DNA from: Polyangia bacterium
GTDB lineage: Bacteria > Myxococcota_A > Polyangia > Nannocystales > Nannocystaceae
Assembly: GCA_030430565.1 (NCBI GenBank)
Contig: JAUIKS010000002.1
Coordinates: 186,001-250,000, forward strand
Reading direction: 5' to 3'
Length of the DNA stretch: 64,000 nucleotides
Shown here: positions 1 to 9,829 of the stretch, piece after piece
Layout: every line of letters starts with the position of its first letter
Numbering within the stretch: position 1 is the first letter of the stretch
Made by a program: the position numbers and the translations under genes
The notes under the pieces: model-generated
What the model was told of the DNA's origin: nothing
Databases searched by the model: none
Seen by the model: the letters and a program-made list of their open reading frames with translations, nothing else

Positions 1-918
1 CGCGCCGTTGCCCGGCTGCCCGACCGTCGTCGGCAAGAACTGGGAGCTGACGTCCTGGAAGGTGGCGTCGCCGAAGCCGAAGAACAGCTGATCGACGACG
101 GCGAAGCCGGTCTGCCCGCTCGCGACGAACAGGTCGAGGCGCGCGTCGCCGTTGTAGTCCGCGAACACCCCGTTGGCCGCGCGCGTCCCCGAGATCCCCG
201 CGCCGACGCCGGAGCCGGGCGCGGGCGTGAAGCGGCCGGTCCCGTCGTTCAGCAAGAGCTGGCTCTGGTGGCTGCCGAGCGTGATGTCGAGGCCGGCGTA
301 GCAGTCCTGATCGCCGTCGTTGTCGACGTCGCCGAACGCGAAGAAGCCGGCCTGAACGTCGCGCAGGCCGGACTCGTCGCTGAAGTGCGTGAACGTCCCG
401 TCGCCGTTGTTGAGGAACACGAGGTGTTCGAACGGGATCCCCGCCTGCGGGTTCGGGAACAGGCTGTGGGCCACGATGTCGTCGAGCCCGTCACCGTTGA
501 GGTCGGCCCAGCCGAGCCGGCTGTGATCGTTGATCGGGATCGGCTCAGCGGGATCGGGGACGAAGTTCTCGACCTGCATCCCGCTGGCCTCGGAGACATC
601 CGTGAAGAAGCCCGTGCCGGGCGCCTTGAGCTGCTGCGCCTCGCAGGTGAAGCCGGCGGTCCCCGTGTCGGTCGCGGTCGCGGCGTCGGTCTCCGCGCCC
701 GCCGTGCTCGACGAGGTGCTCTGGGCGGTCGTGCTCGCGCTCGTCCCCGCCTCGCTCGCGCTCGCCTCCGTCGCGCTGGTGGCCTGCGAGGTCCCGCTCC
801 CGGCGTCGCCGCAGCTGATCGAGCAGGCGCTCATGCCCAGCAGCGGCGCGAGCGCCAACGCGGAGGATCGCCGCGCGATCCAGCTTGAACCACAGGACCG
901 CTGCGACGTGACCGGCAT
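1..918 (-). CDS. FG-GAP/VCBS-repeat lipoprotein, 3' end beyond the window
   Basis: The frame is open from an ATG at 918 to the left edge (306 codons, no stop), so the C-terminus is missing. The N-terminus has a basic stretch and a hydrophobic segment ending in Cys (LLGMSAC), like a lipoprotein signal, then a Ser/Thr/Ala-rich linker of about 60 residues. The rest carries FG-GAP/VCBS-type motifs with calcium-loop signatures: WADLNGDGLDD, GDVDNDGDQD and DYNGDARLD, each beside short LFLNNGDGTF-like strands. Such repeats fold as an integrin-like beta-propeller, so an exported, lipid-anchored, calcium-binding surface protein is the likely product; ligand unknown. Many myxobacterial homologues have the ASPIC/UnbV type of C-terminus, which cannot be checked here. 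Confidence 0.85.
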   Translation of the reverse strand, partial: MPVTSQRSCGSSWIARRSSALALAPLLGMSACSISCGDAGSGTSQATSATEASASEAGTSASTTAQSTSSSTAGAETDAATATDTGTAGFTCEAQQLKAPGTGFFTDVSEASGMQVENFVPDPAEPIPINDHSRLGWADLNGDGLDDIVAHSLFPNPQAGIPFEHLVFLNNGDGTFTHFSDESGLRDVQAGFFAFGDVDNDGDQDCYAGLDITLGSHQSQLLLNDGTGRFTPAPGSGVGAGISGTRAANGVFADYNGDARLDLFVASGQTGFAVVDQLFFGFGDATFQDVSSQFLPTTVGQPGNGA

Positions 919-1008
919 GATCTCGGTGTACGCCGGACAGCCGCCGCGCCGCAAGCCCGAACGGCCCGCGACGGGACCGCGCGGACCGCCGGCCCGCCGG
1001 ACCAGTCC

Positions 1009-1992
1009 TTAAGGCAAGATCCCGCAGATGCCGACGTTTTCGAAGTTCGGCGGCGCCTCGCCCTGCGGATACCAGGGGATGCAGCTCATGGTCTCCTCGT
1101 ACTCCGGGCACGGGTCCGGGAGGTCGAGGTCACACCACGGCGTGCAGCAGTAGACCCCCTGGCACGAGGGGACGTTCTCGGCGAACACGCACGAGTTGCC
1201 GGGCGCGCAGTTCGACATCGCGATGCAGCCCTCCGGGAACACGCCCCCGCCGGGGCTGAGGTTCTTGACGAGCGGCATGCACACGAAGCCCTCGGCGCCG
1301 AGCATGGGCGCGTCCATAAAGCAGCCCTCGCCGCTCGGACAGTCCTGGACCAGCGGGTTGCACTTGCGGAAGCAGACCGGGACGATCGGCTCGAACAGCT
1401 CGACGCAGGTGTAGTCGGGATCGAGGCAGAAGGCCTCCTCGGCGCTGGGGCCCTGGCAGAACTCGACGCAGGTCGCGAAGCCGTCGTCGTCAAGGTCGAG
1501 GCAGAGCGAGCCGGCGATGCAGGTGTCCTCGCCCGAGCCGAAGCCGCCCATGGTCAGACACTCGGCGCCGATCTCGTCCGCGTTCGGCGTCTCGGGGACG
1601 CACTTGACGCCATCGGGGAAGATGCCGCCGTTCTCGTTGAAGGGCACGCACTTCTCGCCGTCTTGGCAGTCCTGCTGCAGCAGGCTGCACATCGCCCCGA
1701 CCCCGCTCATGTCCTCTTTGACAGGGCCAGCGGTCGTCGGCTCGACGCCGGTGCTTGACGCCCCATCTGTAGTGCCCTCACTCGAGGCCCCTTCACTCGT
1801 GGCCTCGTTGGTCGCGTCGGAGGTCTCGGGGCCGTCGTCGCCGCTGCAGCCGAGCGGAGCCGATATCGCTACGAATGACGCCGCGAGCGTCGCGGCGAGA
1901 CCGCGGAGCGCTGACGCGGGCTTGGTGCGTGGATCAACGCTGCGAACAGTGAGGGGACTCGACCAACGCTGACTCGTGGAATCGCGGCTCAT
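1009..1992 (-). CDS. Cys-rich lipoprotein with Ser/Thr linker
   Basis: Frame of 327 residues from ATG 1992; a GTG at 2004 is an in-frame alternative, and a GGAG sits near both. A hydrophobic export segment ends in the lipobox-like SAPLGC, followed by an acidic Ser/Thr/Glu linker. The body has about 25 cysteines in short loops (MCSLLQQDCQDGEKCVPF, DYTCVELFEPIVPVCFRKC). This is the layout of a myxobacterial family often mislabelled as ribulose-phosphate epimerase; I see nothing enzymatic. Probably a disulfide-stabilised outer-surface protein. It is on the same strand as the FG-GAP lipoprotein, 90 bp upstream of it, so co-transcription is possible. Confidence 0.85.
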   Translation of the reverse strand: MSRDSTSQRWSSPLTVRSVDPRTKPASALRGLAATLAASFVAISAPLGCSGDDGPETSDATNEATSEGASSEGTTDGASSTGVEPTTAGPVKEDMSGVGAMCSLLQQDCQDGEKCVPFNENGGIFPDGVKCVPETPNADEIGAECLTMGGFGSGEDTCIAGSLCLDLDDDGFATCVEFCQGPSAEEAFCLDPDYTCVELFEPIVPVCFRKCNPLVQDCPSGEGCFMDAPMLGAEGFVCMPLVKNLSPGGGVFPEGCIAMSNCAPGNSCVFAENVPSCQGVYCCTPWCDLDLPDPCPEYEETMSCIPWYPQGEAPPNFENVGICGILP

Positions 1993-2004
1993 AGCTTGCT
2001 GCAC

Positions 2005-2481
2005 TCCTGCTCCCGGCGGCTACGACCTGGTACGGCGCGCGTTTGGGAGATGTTTCGCCTAAATGGTACCCGAACGGTTCCTGGTACATGCAAGCACGAG
2101 CTCGTGAATTCGGCCAAACGATCGTCCGCTTCGCTGGGGTCGTGACCGCGCGATGTCGAGCCCTGGGGTCGCGCCGTCCCCGACGCGCGGCCGAGAACGC
2201 CGCTCTACGCCGATCGCTGAGACCGCCTGAGTACAAACTACGCTGGCCAAAGCGGCCGTCTCGACGCTGTGCCTGCCTCCATGACACGCGCGCGTGCGCC
2301 AACGGCGGCGCGAGCCTGACGGGTGCGTCACGTGGTGCGCAGCGCCGCGCAAACAACTTCGCACCCAGCCGCGCGTCGCGGGATCACCTCGTGACGGAGC
2401 GTGTATGTGCACCGAAGGAGGGGAAGCCAGCGCGCGGCCAGGCGCGTGATGTCAACCTGTCTATTTGGACACTCTAACGAA
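2005..2481. other. Intergenic region, no convincing gene
   Basis: No frame in these 477 bases has protein-like composition on either strand. It must hold the promoter of the Cys-rich lipoprotein, which reads leftward from 1992. The part near 2040-2100 is less GC-rich. A 14-bp palindrome of the recurrent TGTCY-N4-RGACA type lies at 2458-2471, ten bases beyond the stop of the next gene. Confidence 0.5.
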
Positions 2482-2940
2482 TCAAGCGGCGCTGTACTTC
2501 GTGCCGCGCGCCTTCCCCGTCCAGACGACTTTCTTGGCGTCGATCAGGCGGTTGAGGGCCATGCGCGCCTGCAGCTTCGTGCCGCCGACCTTGGCGATCA
2601 GCTGCGCGGCGCTGACCGGCGCCTCCTCGGCTTTAAGCGCCTCGAGCATCGCGTTGTCGTAGGCCTGACGTCCCGCGGCGGTGCGCGTGTTCACCGTCGC
2701 CGGCGCGACGCCGTCCTCGGCGGGCGCGCCCGACTTCGGCAGCGCCTCCGCGTCTTGCTGCACGGGGCCGCCGAGCAGCTCGCCGACCGTGATGGAGCTA
2801 AAGTGGCGCCCGATGCTCCCACGGCTGAGCTTATGTATCTCGCCGAGGGTCAGCGCTGGGGAGTTCCTCAAGAGATCGAGGCAAACCTGGCGCTCCTGCG
2901 CGTCGATAGCGGTTCTGATTGCGCTCTCGTATTTCGACAT
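2482..2940 (-). CDS. Small protein with winged-helix-like C-terminus
   Basis: 152 residues from the ATG at 2940 (MSKYESAIRTAIDAQER). The frame is open for 40 more codons upstream, but those read like non-coding AT-rich DNA, so the internal ATG is preferred. Residues 1-60 look helical. A spacer (AEALPKSGAPAEDG) leads to about 55 residues (APVSAAQLIAKVGGTKLQ, then ARMALNRLIDAKKVVWTGK) resembling a helix-turn-helix plus basic wing, ending in GTKYSAA. A DNA-binding or nucleoid-type role is my inference; I do not recognise a named family. The upstream DNA is unusually AT-rich for this genome, which fits a strong promoter. Confidence 0.75.
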   Translation of the reverse strand: MSKYESAIRTAIDAQERQVCLDLLRNSPALTLGEIHKLSRGSIGRHFSSITVGELLGGPVQQDAEALPKSGAPAEDGVAPATVNTRTAAGRQAYDNAMLEALKAEEAPVSAAQLIAKVGGTKLQARMALNRLIDAKKVVWTGKARGTKYSAA

Positions 2941-3185
2941 CTTCGTTAGTGTATCATGAATGTTAATGTAGAGAACGATTCTGGGTCCTAAATAGTGATG
3001 TAATTTACACGGTAGATTTAGCGCCGACGATCGTGGCGAGACGCGACATCCGGACGCCACGGAGGATCCACGCGGCGCGAGGCCGCCGAGGTTCGGGGGA
3101 ATTACCCGGTAGAACGACGAACGAGGGCGAGCTGGGCCTCGCCCGCGCTCGCCCGCGCTCGCCCTTGGGAGCCCGCAGCGGCCCG

Positions 3186-6100
3186 CTACATGTTGCGGCG
3201 ATACTCTCCGCCGACCTCGAACAAGGCCTCAGAGATCTGCCCCAAGCTGCATACACGCGTCGTCTCCAGCAGCTCCGCGAATATGTTGCCGCCGGCGAGC
3301 GCGACTTTTTTGAGTCGCTCGAGCGCGGCCGGGGACGCGTCCTCGTGCCGCGCCTGAAACGCGCGCAAGCGCGCGATCTGAGCGTTCTTCTCGTCGGCGC
3401 TGGCCCGCGTTAAGGCGATGGAGGAGGCTTCGTCGTCGCCGGTGCGCGCGGGGTTTTGGAACGTGTTGACGCCGACGATAGGCAGCTCACCGCTGTGCTT
3501 CAGACGCTCGTACTTCAGGCTCTCGTCCTGGATCTTGCCGCGCTGATACTGCCGCTCCATCGCCCCGAGCACGCCGCCGCGCTCGTCGAGCCGGGTGAAC
3601 TCGTCCAGCACCGCCTCCTCGACGAGCTCGGTCAGGGCCTCGACGACGTACGAGCCCTGGAGCACGTTCTCGCTCTTCGCCAGGCCCTGCTCCTTGGTGA
3701 TGATGAGCTGGATCGCCATGGCCCTGCGGACGCTCTCCTCGGTCGGCGTCGTGATCGCCTCGTCATACGCGTTGGTGTGCAGGCTGTTGCAGTGGTCGTA
3801 ATAGGCGAACAACGCCTGCAGCGTCGTGCGGATATCGTTAAAGTCGATCTCCATCGCGTGCAGCGATCGACCGCTCGTCTGAATGTGATACTTCAGCTTC
3901 TGGCTGCGCGCGCCGGCCTTGTAGAGGTCGCGCATCGCGACCGCCCAGATCCGCCGCGCGACGCGACCGATCACGGTGTACTCGGCGTCGAGGCCGTTGG
4001 AGAAGAAGAAGCTGAGGTTGGGCGCGAACTTGTCGACGTCGAGGCCGCGGGCCCGGTAGTACTCGACGAAGGTGAAGCCGTTGGCCAGCGTAAAGGCGAG
4101 CTGCGAGATCGGGTTCGCGCCGGCCTCGGCGATGTGATAGCCGCTGATCGAGACCGAGTAGTAGTTCCGCACGCCGTGGGCGATGAAGTACTCCTGAATG
4201 TCGCCCATCATCCGCATCGCGAATTCGATGGAGAAGATGCAGGTGTTCTGCCCCTGGTCCTCCTTGAGGATGTCGGCCTGGACCGTGCCGCGCACCACCT
4301 TCAGCGTGCGCGCCTTGATCTCCTCGCGCTCGCGCGCCTCGAGCGGCGCGCCCTTCTCGGCCTCGGCGCGCTCGAGCTGCTGATCGATCGCGGTGTTCAT
4401 GTAGAACGCGAGCAGGATCGGCGCGGGCCCGTTGATCGTCATGCTGACGCTGGTCGTCTGGGCGCACAGGTCGAAGCCGCGGTAGAGCAGCTTGGCGTCG
4501 TCGAGCGTGCACACGCTGACGCCGCTCTCGCCGATCTTGCCGTAGATGTCGGGCCGCTCGCCCGGGTCCCAGCCGTACAGCGTGACCGAGTCGAAGGCGG
4601 TCGAGAGCCGCTTCGCCGGCTCGCCGCTCGAGAGGTAGTGGAAGCGCTCGTTGGTCCGCGCGGGCCCGCCCTCGCCGGCGAACATGCGCTTTGGGTCCTC
4701 TCCCTCGCGCTTGAAGGGGAACACGCCGCCGGTGTAGGGGAACGACCCGGGGGGGCCCTCGAGCAGCATGTAGCGGATGATCGCGCCGGGCTCGTCGGTC
4801 TGCGGCAGCGCGACCCGGGGGACGCGGCTGTCGGAGAGCGTGGTGACGAAGGTCGGGTACCGGATCTCGCGCCCGCGGATCTTGATGACGTACTCATCCT
4901 CGGCGTAGGCCGCCCGCAGCCGCGGCAGCGTCTCGAGGGCCACGCGCGCGTCGGCGTCGAGGCGCGCGGCGTGGTCGTCGATCTGGCGATCGAGCCAGGT
5001 CTTCACGTCGCCCGTGGCTTCGCCGCCCTCGTCGTCGGCGTCGAGCAGCGCCCGCGCGCGCTGCAGCCCGCCGAGGGTCTGCGCGAGCTCGGCCTGCGCG
5101 CGCACCCGGGCCTTGTAGTCGCGCACCGTCTTGACGATCTCGCCGAGGTAGCGCGTGCGCTCGCCCGGGATCATGTCGCGGGTGTTGGAGACGATCGCGC
5201 GCTGATCCTCCGGGAGCGCGGTCGTCCACGGCCGCGCCTCGGTCGAGAGCAGGCCGCACAGGTGCGCGTAGAGGCCGTTGACGCCGCTGTCGTTGAAGCG
5301 GCTGGCGACGGTGCCGAACACCGGGAGCGCTTCGTCCTCGGCGTGAAACAGCTGTCGGTTGCGGCGCAGCTGCTTGCGAACGTCGCGGAGCGCGTCTTTG
5401 CTGCCCTTGTGTTCGAACTTGTTGATCGCGACGGCGTCGGCGAGATCGAGCATCTCGATCTTCTCGAGCTGACTGGGCGCGCCGTACTCGGCGGTCATCA
5501 CATAAAGCGTGCGATCGGCGAGGCGCGTGATCTCGGCGTCGCCCTGCCCGATCCCGCTGGTCTCGACGATGATCAGCTCGAAGCCCGCGAGCTTGCACAG
5601 GCGCACGGCGTCGTCGGTCGCGCGCGAGAGCTCCACGCCGGAGGCCCGCGTCGCCATGCTGCGCATGAACACGTGCTTACTGCGCAGCGAGTTCATGCGG
5701 ATTCGATCGCCGAGCAGCGCGCCGCCCGTGCGCCGCCGGGTCGGATCGATCGAGATGACCGCGAGACGTCTGCTCGGGTTGTCCCGCACGAAGCGCGAGA
5801 CCAGCTCGTCGGTCAACGAGCTCTTGCCGGCGCCGCCGGTGCCGGTGAGGCCGAGCACCGGGACCGCCGGGGCCTCGGCGTCGCGCACCGCCGCGAGCAA
5901 GGCCGCGCGCTGCGGCCCCTCGTTCTCGAGCGCGGTGATCAGGCGCGCGAGCTCGGTCGCGCTCGCGCCCCCTTCGCGGACGGTGGCGAGGCTCGCTAGC
6001 GGATCTTCGGGCATGGTCGAGAAGTCCGCGCCCCGCAGGATCTGGTTGATCATGCCCTGAAGACCCAGCTGGCGGCCGTCCTCGGGGCTGAAGATGCGAT

Positions 6101-6497
6101 CGACGCCGTACGTGTGCAGGTCCTCGATCTCGCGCGGGACGATGACGCCCCCGCCCCCGCCCCACAGCGTGATGTGCCCGGCCCCCTTCTCGCGCAGGAG
6201 ATCGTGCATGTACTTGAAGTACTCGACGTGGCCGCCCTGGTAGGAGCTGACCGCGATCGCCTGGGCGTCCTCCTGGATCGCCGCGTCGACGACCTCCTCC
6301 GCGCCGCGGTTGTGGCCGAGGTGGATGACCTCCGCGCCCGAGCTCTGGAGGATCCTGCGCATCACGTTGATCGCGGCGTCGTGTCCGTCGAACAGGGCCG
6401 CCGCGGTGACCACGCGGATCTTGTGCTGGGCCGCGTAGGGCGTCGACACGGGCGTGGATGGGCGCGACAGGGGCTCAGTGGACGCGGCGTCGGGCAT
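3186..6497 (-). CDS. icmF: Fused isobutyryl-CoA mutase
   Basis: Adenosylcobalamin-dependent radical enzyme interconverting isobutyryl-CoA and butyryl-CoA, fused to its G-protein chaperone. About 1103 residues from ATG 6497, normal for IcmF (in-frame ATG 6533 and TTG 6536 are alternatives). Order: B12-binding domain with DGHDAAINVMRR (His39 the presumed cobalt ligand); MeaB-like GTPase with P-loop GTGGAGKSS, the DPTRRRTGGALLGDRIRMN segment and ETSGIGQGD; then the TIM-barrel mutase. FPFKREGEDPKRMFAGEG, and DQGQN where methylmalonyl-CoA mutase has Ala-Arg-Gly, point to isobutyryl- rather than methylmalonyl-CoA. The base-recognition motif reads NKFE rather than the usual NKxD. A likely role is branched-chain acyl-CoA metabolism, important for myxobacterial iso-fatty acids. 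It stands alone on its strand. Confidence 0.95.
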   Translation of the reverse strand: MPDAASTEPLSRPSTPVSTPYAAQHKIRVVTAAALFDGHDAAINVMRRILQSSGAEVIHLGHNRGAEEVVDAAIQEDAQAIAVSSYQGGHVEYFKYMHDLLREKGAGHITLWGGGGGVIVPREIEDLHTYGVDRIFSPEDGRQLGLQGMINQILRGADFSTMPEDPLASLATVREGGASATELARLITALENEGPQRAALLAAVRDAEAPAVPVLGLTGTGGAGKSSLTDELVSRFVRDNPSRRLAVISIDPTRRRTGGALLGDRIRMNSLRSKHVFMRSMATRASGVELSRATDDAVRLCKLAGFELIIVETSGIGQGDAEITRLADRTLYVMTAEYGAPSQLEKIEMLDLADAVAINKFEHKGSKDALRDVRKQLRRNRQLFHAEDEALPVFGTVASRFNDSGVNGLYAHLCGLLSTEARPWTTALPEDQRAIVSNTRDMIPGERTRYLGEIVKTVRDYKARVRAQAELAQTLGGLQRARALLDADDEGGEATGDVKTWLDRQIDDHAARLDADARVALETLPRLRAAYAEDEYVIKIRGREIRYPTFVTTLSDSRVPRVALPQTDEPGAIIRYMLLEGPPGSFPYTGGVFPFKREGEDPKRMFAGEGGPARTNERFHYLSSGEPAKRLSTAFDSVTLYGWDPGERPDIYGKIGESGVSVCTLDDAKLLYRGFDLCAQTTSVSMTINGPAPILLAFYMNTAIDQQLERAEAEKGAPLEAREREEIKARTLKVVRGTVQADILKEDQGQNTCIFSIEFAMRMMGDIQEYFIAHGVRNYYSVSISGYHIAEAGANPISQLAFTLANGFTFVEYYRARGLDVDKFAPNLSFFFSNGLDAEYTVIGRVARRIWAVAMRDLYKAGARSQKLKYHIQTSGRSLHAMEIDFNDIRTTLQALFAYYDHCNSLHTNAYDEAITTPTEESVRRAMAIQLIITKEQGLAKSENVLQGSYVVEALTELVEEAVLDEFTRLDERGGVLGAMERQYQRGKIQDESLKYERLKHSGELPIVGVNTFQNPARTGDDEASSIALTRASADEKNAQIARLRAFQARHEDASPAALERLKKVALAGGNIFAELLETTRVCSLGQISEALFEVGGEYRRNM

Positions 6498-6553
6498 GGA
6501 TTGCCGGACGATACGGAAACCCCACGCACCCATCAAGACAGCCCCCGTGGCGC

Positions 6554-6582
6554 CCCCTCACCCCATCGCTGGGCGTGAGGGG
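6554..6582 (-). promoter_or_regulatory. Hairpin in the presumed 5' leader of icmF
   Basis: An 8-bp stem (CCCCTCAC with GTGAGGGG) continues, after a one-base bulge, into a 4-bp CCCA/TGGG stem closed by a TCGC tetraloop. It lies 57 bases upstream of the chosen icmF ATG. No U-run follows, so it is not an intrinsic terminator. It could be a leader structure or an operator. It does not match a cobalamin riboswitch, which needs a much larger conserved core. Confidence 0.4.
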
Positions 6583-6780
6583 AGCCGTGTCGATCTCCGC
6601 GGCGCCGTCGAGTCGACGCTTCGCGCCCTGACGACGCGTCCTCGGAATCACCGCGGCCGCCGACACGTCGAGCCAGCGGGCCCCTGGGCCGGTCGTCCCG
6701 CGGCCTGCGCCGCGAGCTGCGCAAGGAAGTTGCCGGGGATGCGGCACCGTGCGATCTATGTAGGTAAACTCCTTACACCC

Positions 6781-7875
6781 ATGTCACACCGTGAGCATCG
6801 CTACCGTGCCGACGATCCCGGCCTCGCGGGCGTCTGCAGACGCGCCGGAGGGCTCGCTGTGTTGGGCCTCGCGCTGCTCGGGCTCCTGTGGCCCGCGGCG
6901 TCGCGCGCGGACTCACGCCCGGATCCAAGCTGGTCATCCCGCCACCGCTGGCGGCTCCCGAGCTCGTCCCCGCCGGACTGCCCCCATGGATGGAAACGGG
7001 CTGGTCGACCGATCCGCGCCTCCCGTGCGCGGTGCGCCGACGCGCCGCGGGCGGCGGCGACGCCCCCGATCGCGCCCGCGGTGAGCGCACCATCGACCCC
7101 CACGTCGCGCCCGTCCCCGTCTGCGCGTCCTACACGCGCGGACCCACGCGAACCACCGAGCCACGCGCGGCCCTCGGTCGGCAGCGGCCCGCAGACCCTG
7201 CCGCGGCTCGACGCGACCACCGTGATGGGGATGGACCGTCGTCAATGTCACGAGCACCTGCGTCGTCACGGCGTGGCGTTTGCGACAGTTCAGCGCGGAC
7301 AAGCGCCGGAGGTGGCGCTCCCCGTCCGACTTCGCGGACCGATCGCCGGGGTCGAATTCCTGATCCCGTGGTCGGACGATCCCGAGAGCGATCACCACAC
7401 CATCTGGGATTGTCGGCTGGTCGTCGCCATGCTGCCGCTCGCGGCCTGGCTGCGCGATCGCGGCGTCACCGAGGTGCAGTACTTCTCAGCGCTGCGGCGC
7501 GGAAGCATCGCGCGGGCCAAACCGCGGAGTCGCCACAACGTCGGCCTGGCGATCGACATCCTCGGCTTTAAGCGCGGCCCTGGCCACCCGCTGACGAAGG
7601 TCGAGCAGCACTACCCTCGACGGAGCCTGCGATCGTGCCCGAGCGCGCGCGACTCCAGGCGAGCGCGTGCGCCGGGCGCCGAGCCGCCTCCTGGATCGAG
7701 CGCGCCGGCGGGCGACCTCTACCTCGGCTTCGTCTGCTACGCGTACCGATTCGGACTCGTGCACACCTTGCTCACGCCCGATCACGATCGTGCGCACCAC
7801 AATCATCTTCACCTCGATCTCAAGACCGGCCAGGCCAGCCCCCCAGATCCGTATTTCAGCTTTCACGGGCGATAA
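6781..7875 (+). CDS. Exported extensin-like-C peptidase family protein
   Basis: 364 residues from ATG 6781. A signal peptide (GLAVLGLALLGLLWPAASRA) is followed by a Pro/Ser/Arg-rich low-complexity linker of about 100 residues. The C-terminal domain matches the extensin-like-C / LAS-peptidase pattern: an early Cys-His segment CHEHLRRHGVAFATV, SRHNVGLAIDILGF (Zn-binding SxHxxGxAxD type) and HHNHLHLDLK near the end. LAS peptidases such as VanY and MepA cut peptide cross-links in peptidoglycan, so a periplasmic wall-remodelling role is likely. An insert of about 35 residues (RRSLRSCPSARDSRRARAPG) lies between the two metal motifs. Divergent from icmF across about 280 bp. No clear Shine-Dalgarno. 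Confidence 0.8.
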   Translation: MSHREHRYRADDPGLAGVCRRAGGLAVLGLALLGLLWPAASRADSRPDPSWSSRHRWRLPSSSPPDCPHGWKRAGRPIRASRARCADAPRAAATPPIAPAVSAPSTPTSRPSPSARPTRADPREPPSHARPSVGSGPQTLPRLDATTVMGMDRRQCHEHLRRHGVAFATVQRGQAPEVALPVRLRGPIAGVEFLIPWSDDPESDHHTIWDCRLVVAMLPLAAWLRDRGVTEVQYFSALRRGSIARAKPRSRHNVGLAIDILGFKRGPGHPLTKVEQHYPRRSLRSCPSARDSRRARAPGAEPPPGSSAPAGDLYLGFVCYAYRFGLVHTLLTPDHDRAHHNHLHLDLKTGQASPPDPYFSFHGR

Positions 7876-8099
7876 TCATGCGGCCGTCAAGCACGCGTGA
7901 ACGCGCCATCGCGCAGGCTGTTCGTGACACCTTCGACAGGCCGGAGACAGGCCGCACAGGAGACGGAGGCGCGCCGGAGATGTGCCAGAGCGCGCCTCGC
8001 CGACACGAGCGCTTGTGATGCCGCCAGCGCCGGGGCCTCCGCATGCGCGACAGGACAAAAAAAACTAACCCGCTACACTTTTTCTCGCCTCCGGGACAC

Positions 8100-8105
8100 T
8101 ATAGT
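8100..8105 (+). promoter_or_regulatory. Possible -10 element of the kinase gene
   Basis: TATAGT, one base from the sigma-70 consensus, lies in a short AT-rich island about 30 bp upstream of the kinase start. No convincing -35 hexamer sits 16-18 bp upstream, so the assignment is tentative. Confidence 0.35.
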
Positions 8106-8136
8106 CTCCGCGCACTGTCCCCCGGCGCACCTCCAC

Positions 8137-9702
<1,566 letters not shown>

Positions 9703-9792
9703 CGACGGCCGCGCGCGGATCGTGCTCTTCCTGTCCGAAGAGACATCCTTATTAAGAGCGGATCGAGGTACGTACGCGCGCGCCCGCCGGGC

Positions 9793-9821
9793 TTGTGCCG
9801 CGTGCGCGACTTTGTCATGCT
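9793..9821 (+). promoter_or_regulatory. Candidate promoter of the S1-domain gene
   Basis: TTGTGC (-35) and CATGCT (-10) are 17 bp apart, with the -10 ending 9 bp before the ATG. That would place the transcript start almost on the start codon, giving a near-leaderless mRNA. Both hexamers deviate from consensus. Confidence 0.35.
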
Positions 9822-9829
9822 ACGCGTCC

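Noticed and set aside
1009..1992. Annotation as ribulose-phosphate epimerase
   Set aside because: This label is common for such Cys-rich myxobacterial lipoproteins, but no TIM-barrel or catalytic motif is present.
3456..5999. Long open frame (847 codons) on the opposite strand of icmF
   Set aside because: It is antisense to a strongly recognised enzyme and its translation is Arg/Ala/Leu/Asp-rich without motifs, the usual result of high GC bias.
6498..6780. Cobalamin riboswitch upstream of icmF
   Set aside because: The region holds a single small hairpin and none of the conserved B12-box core.
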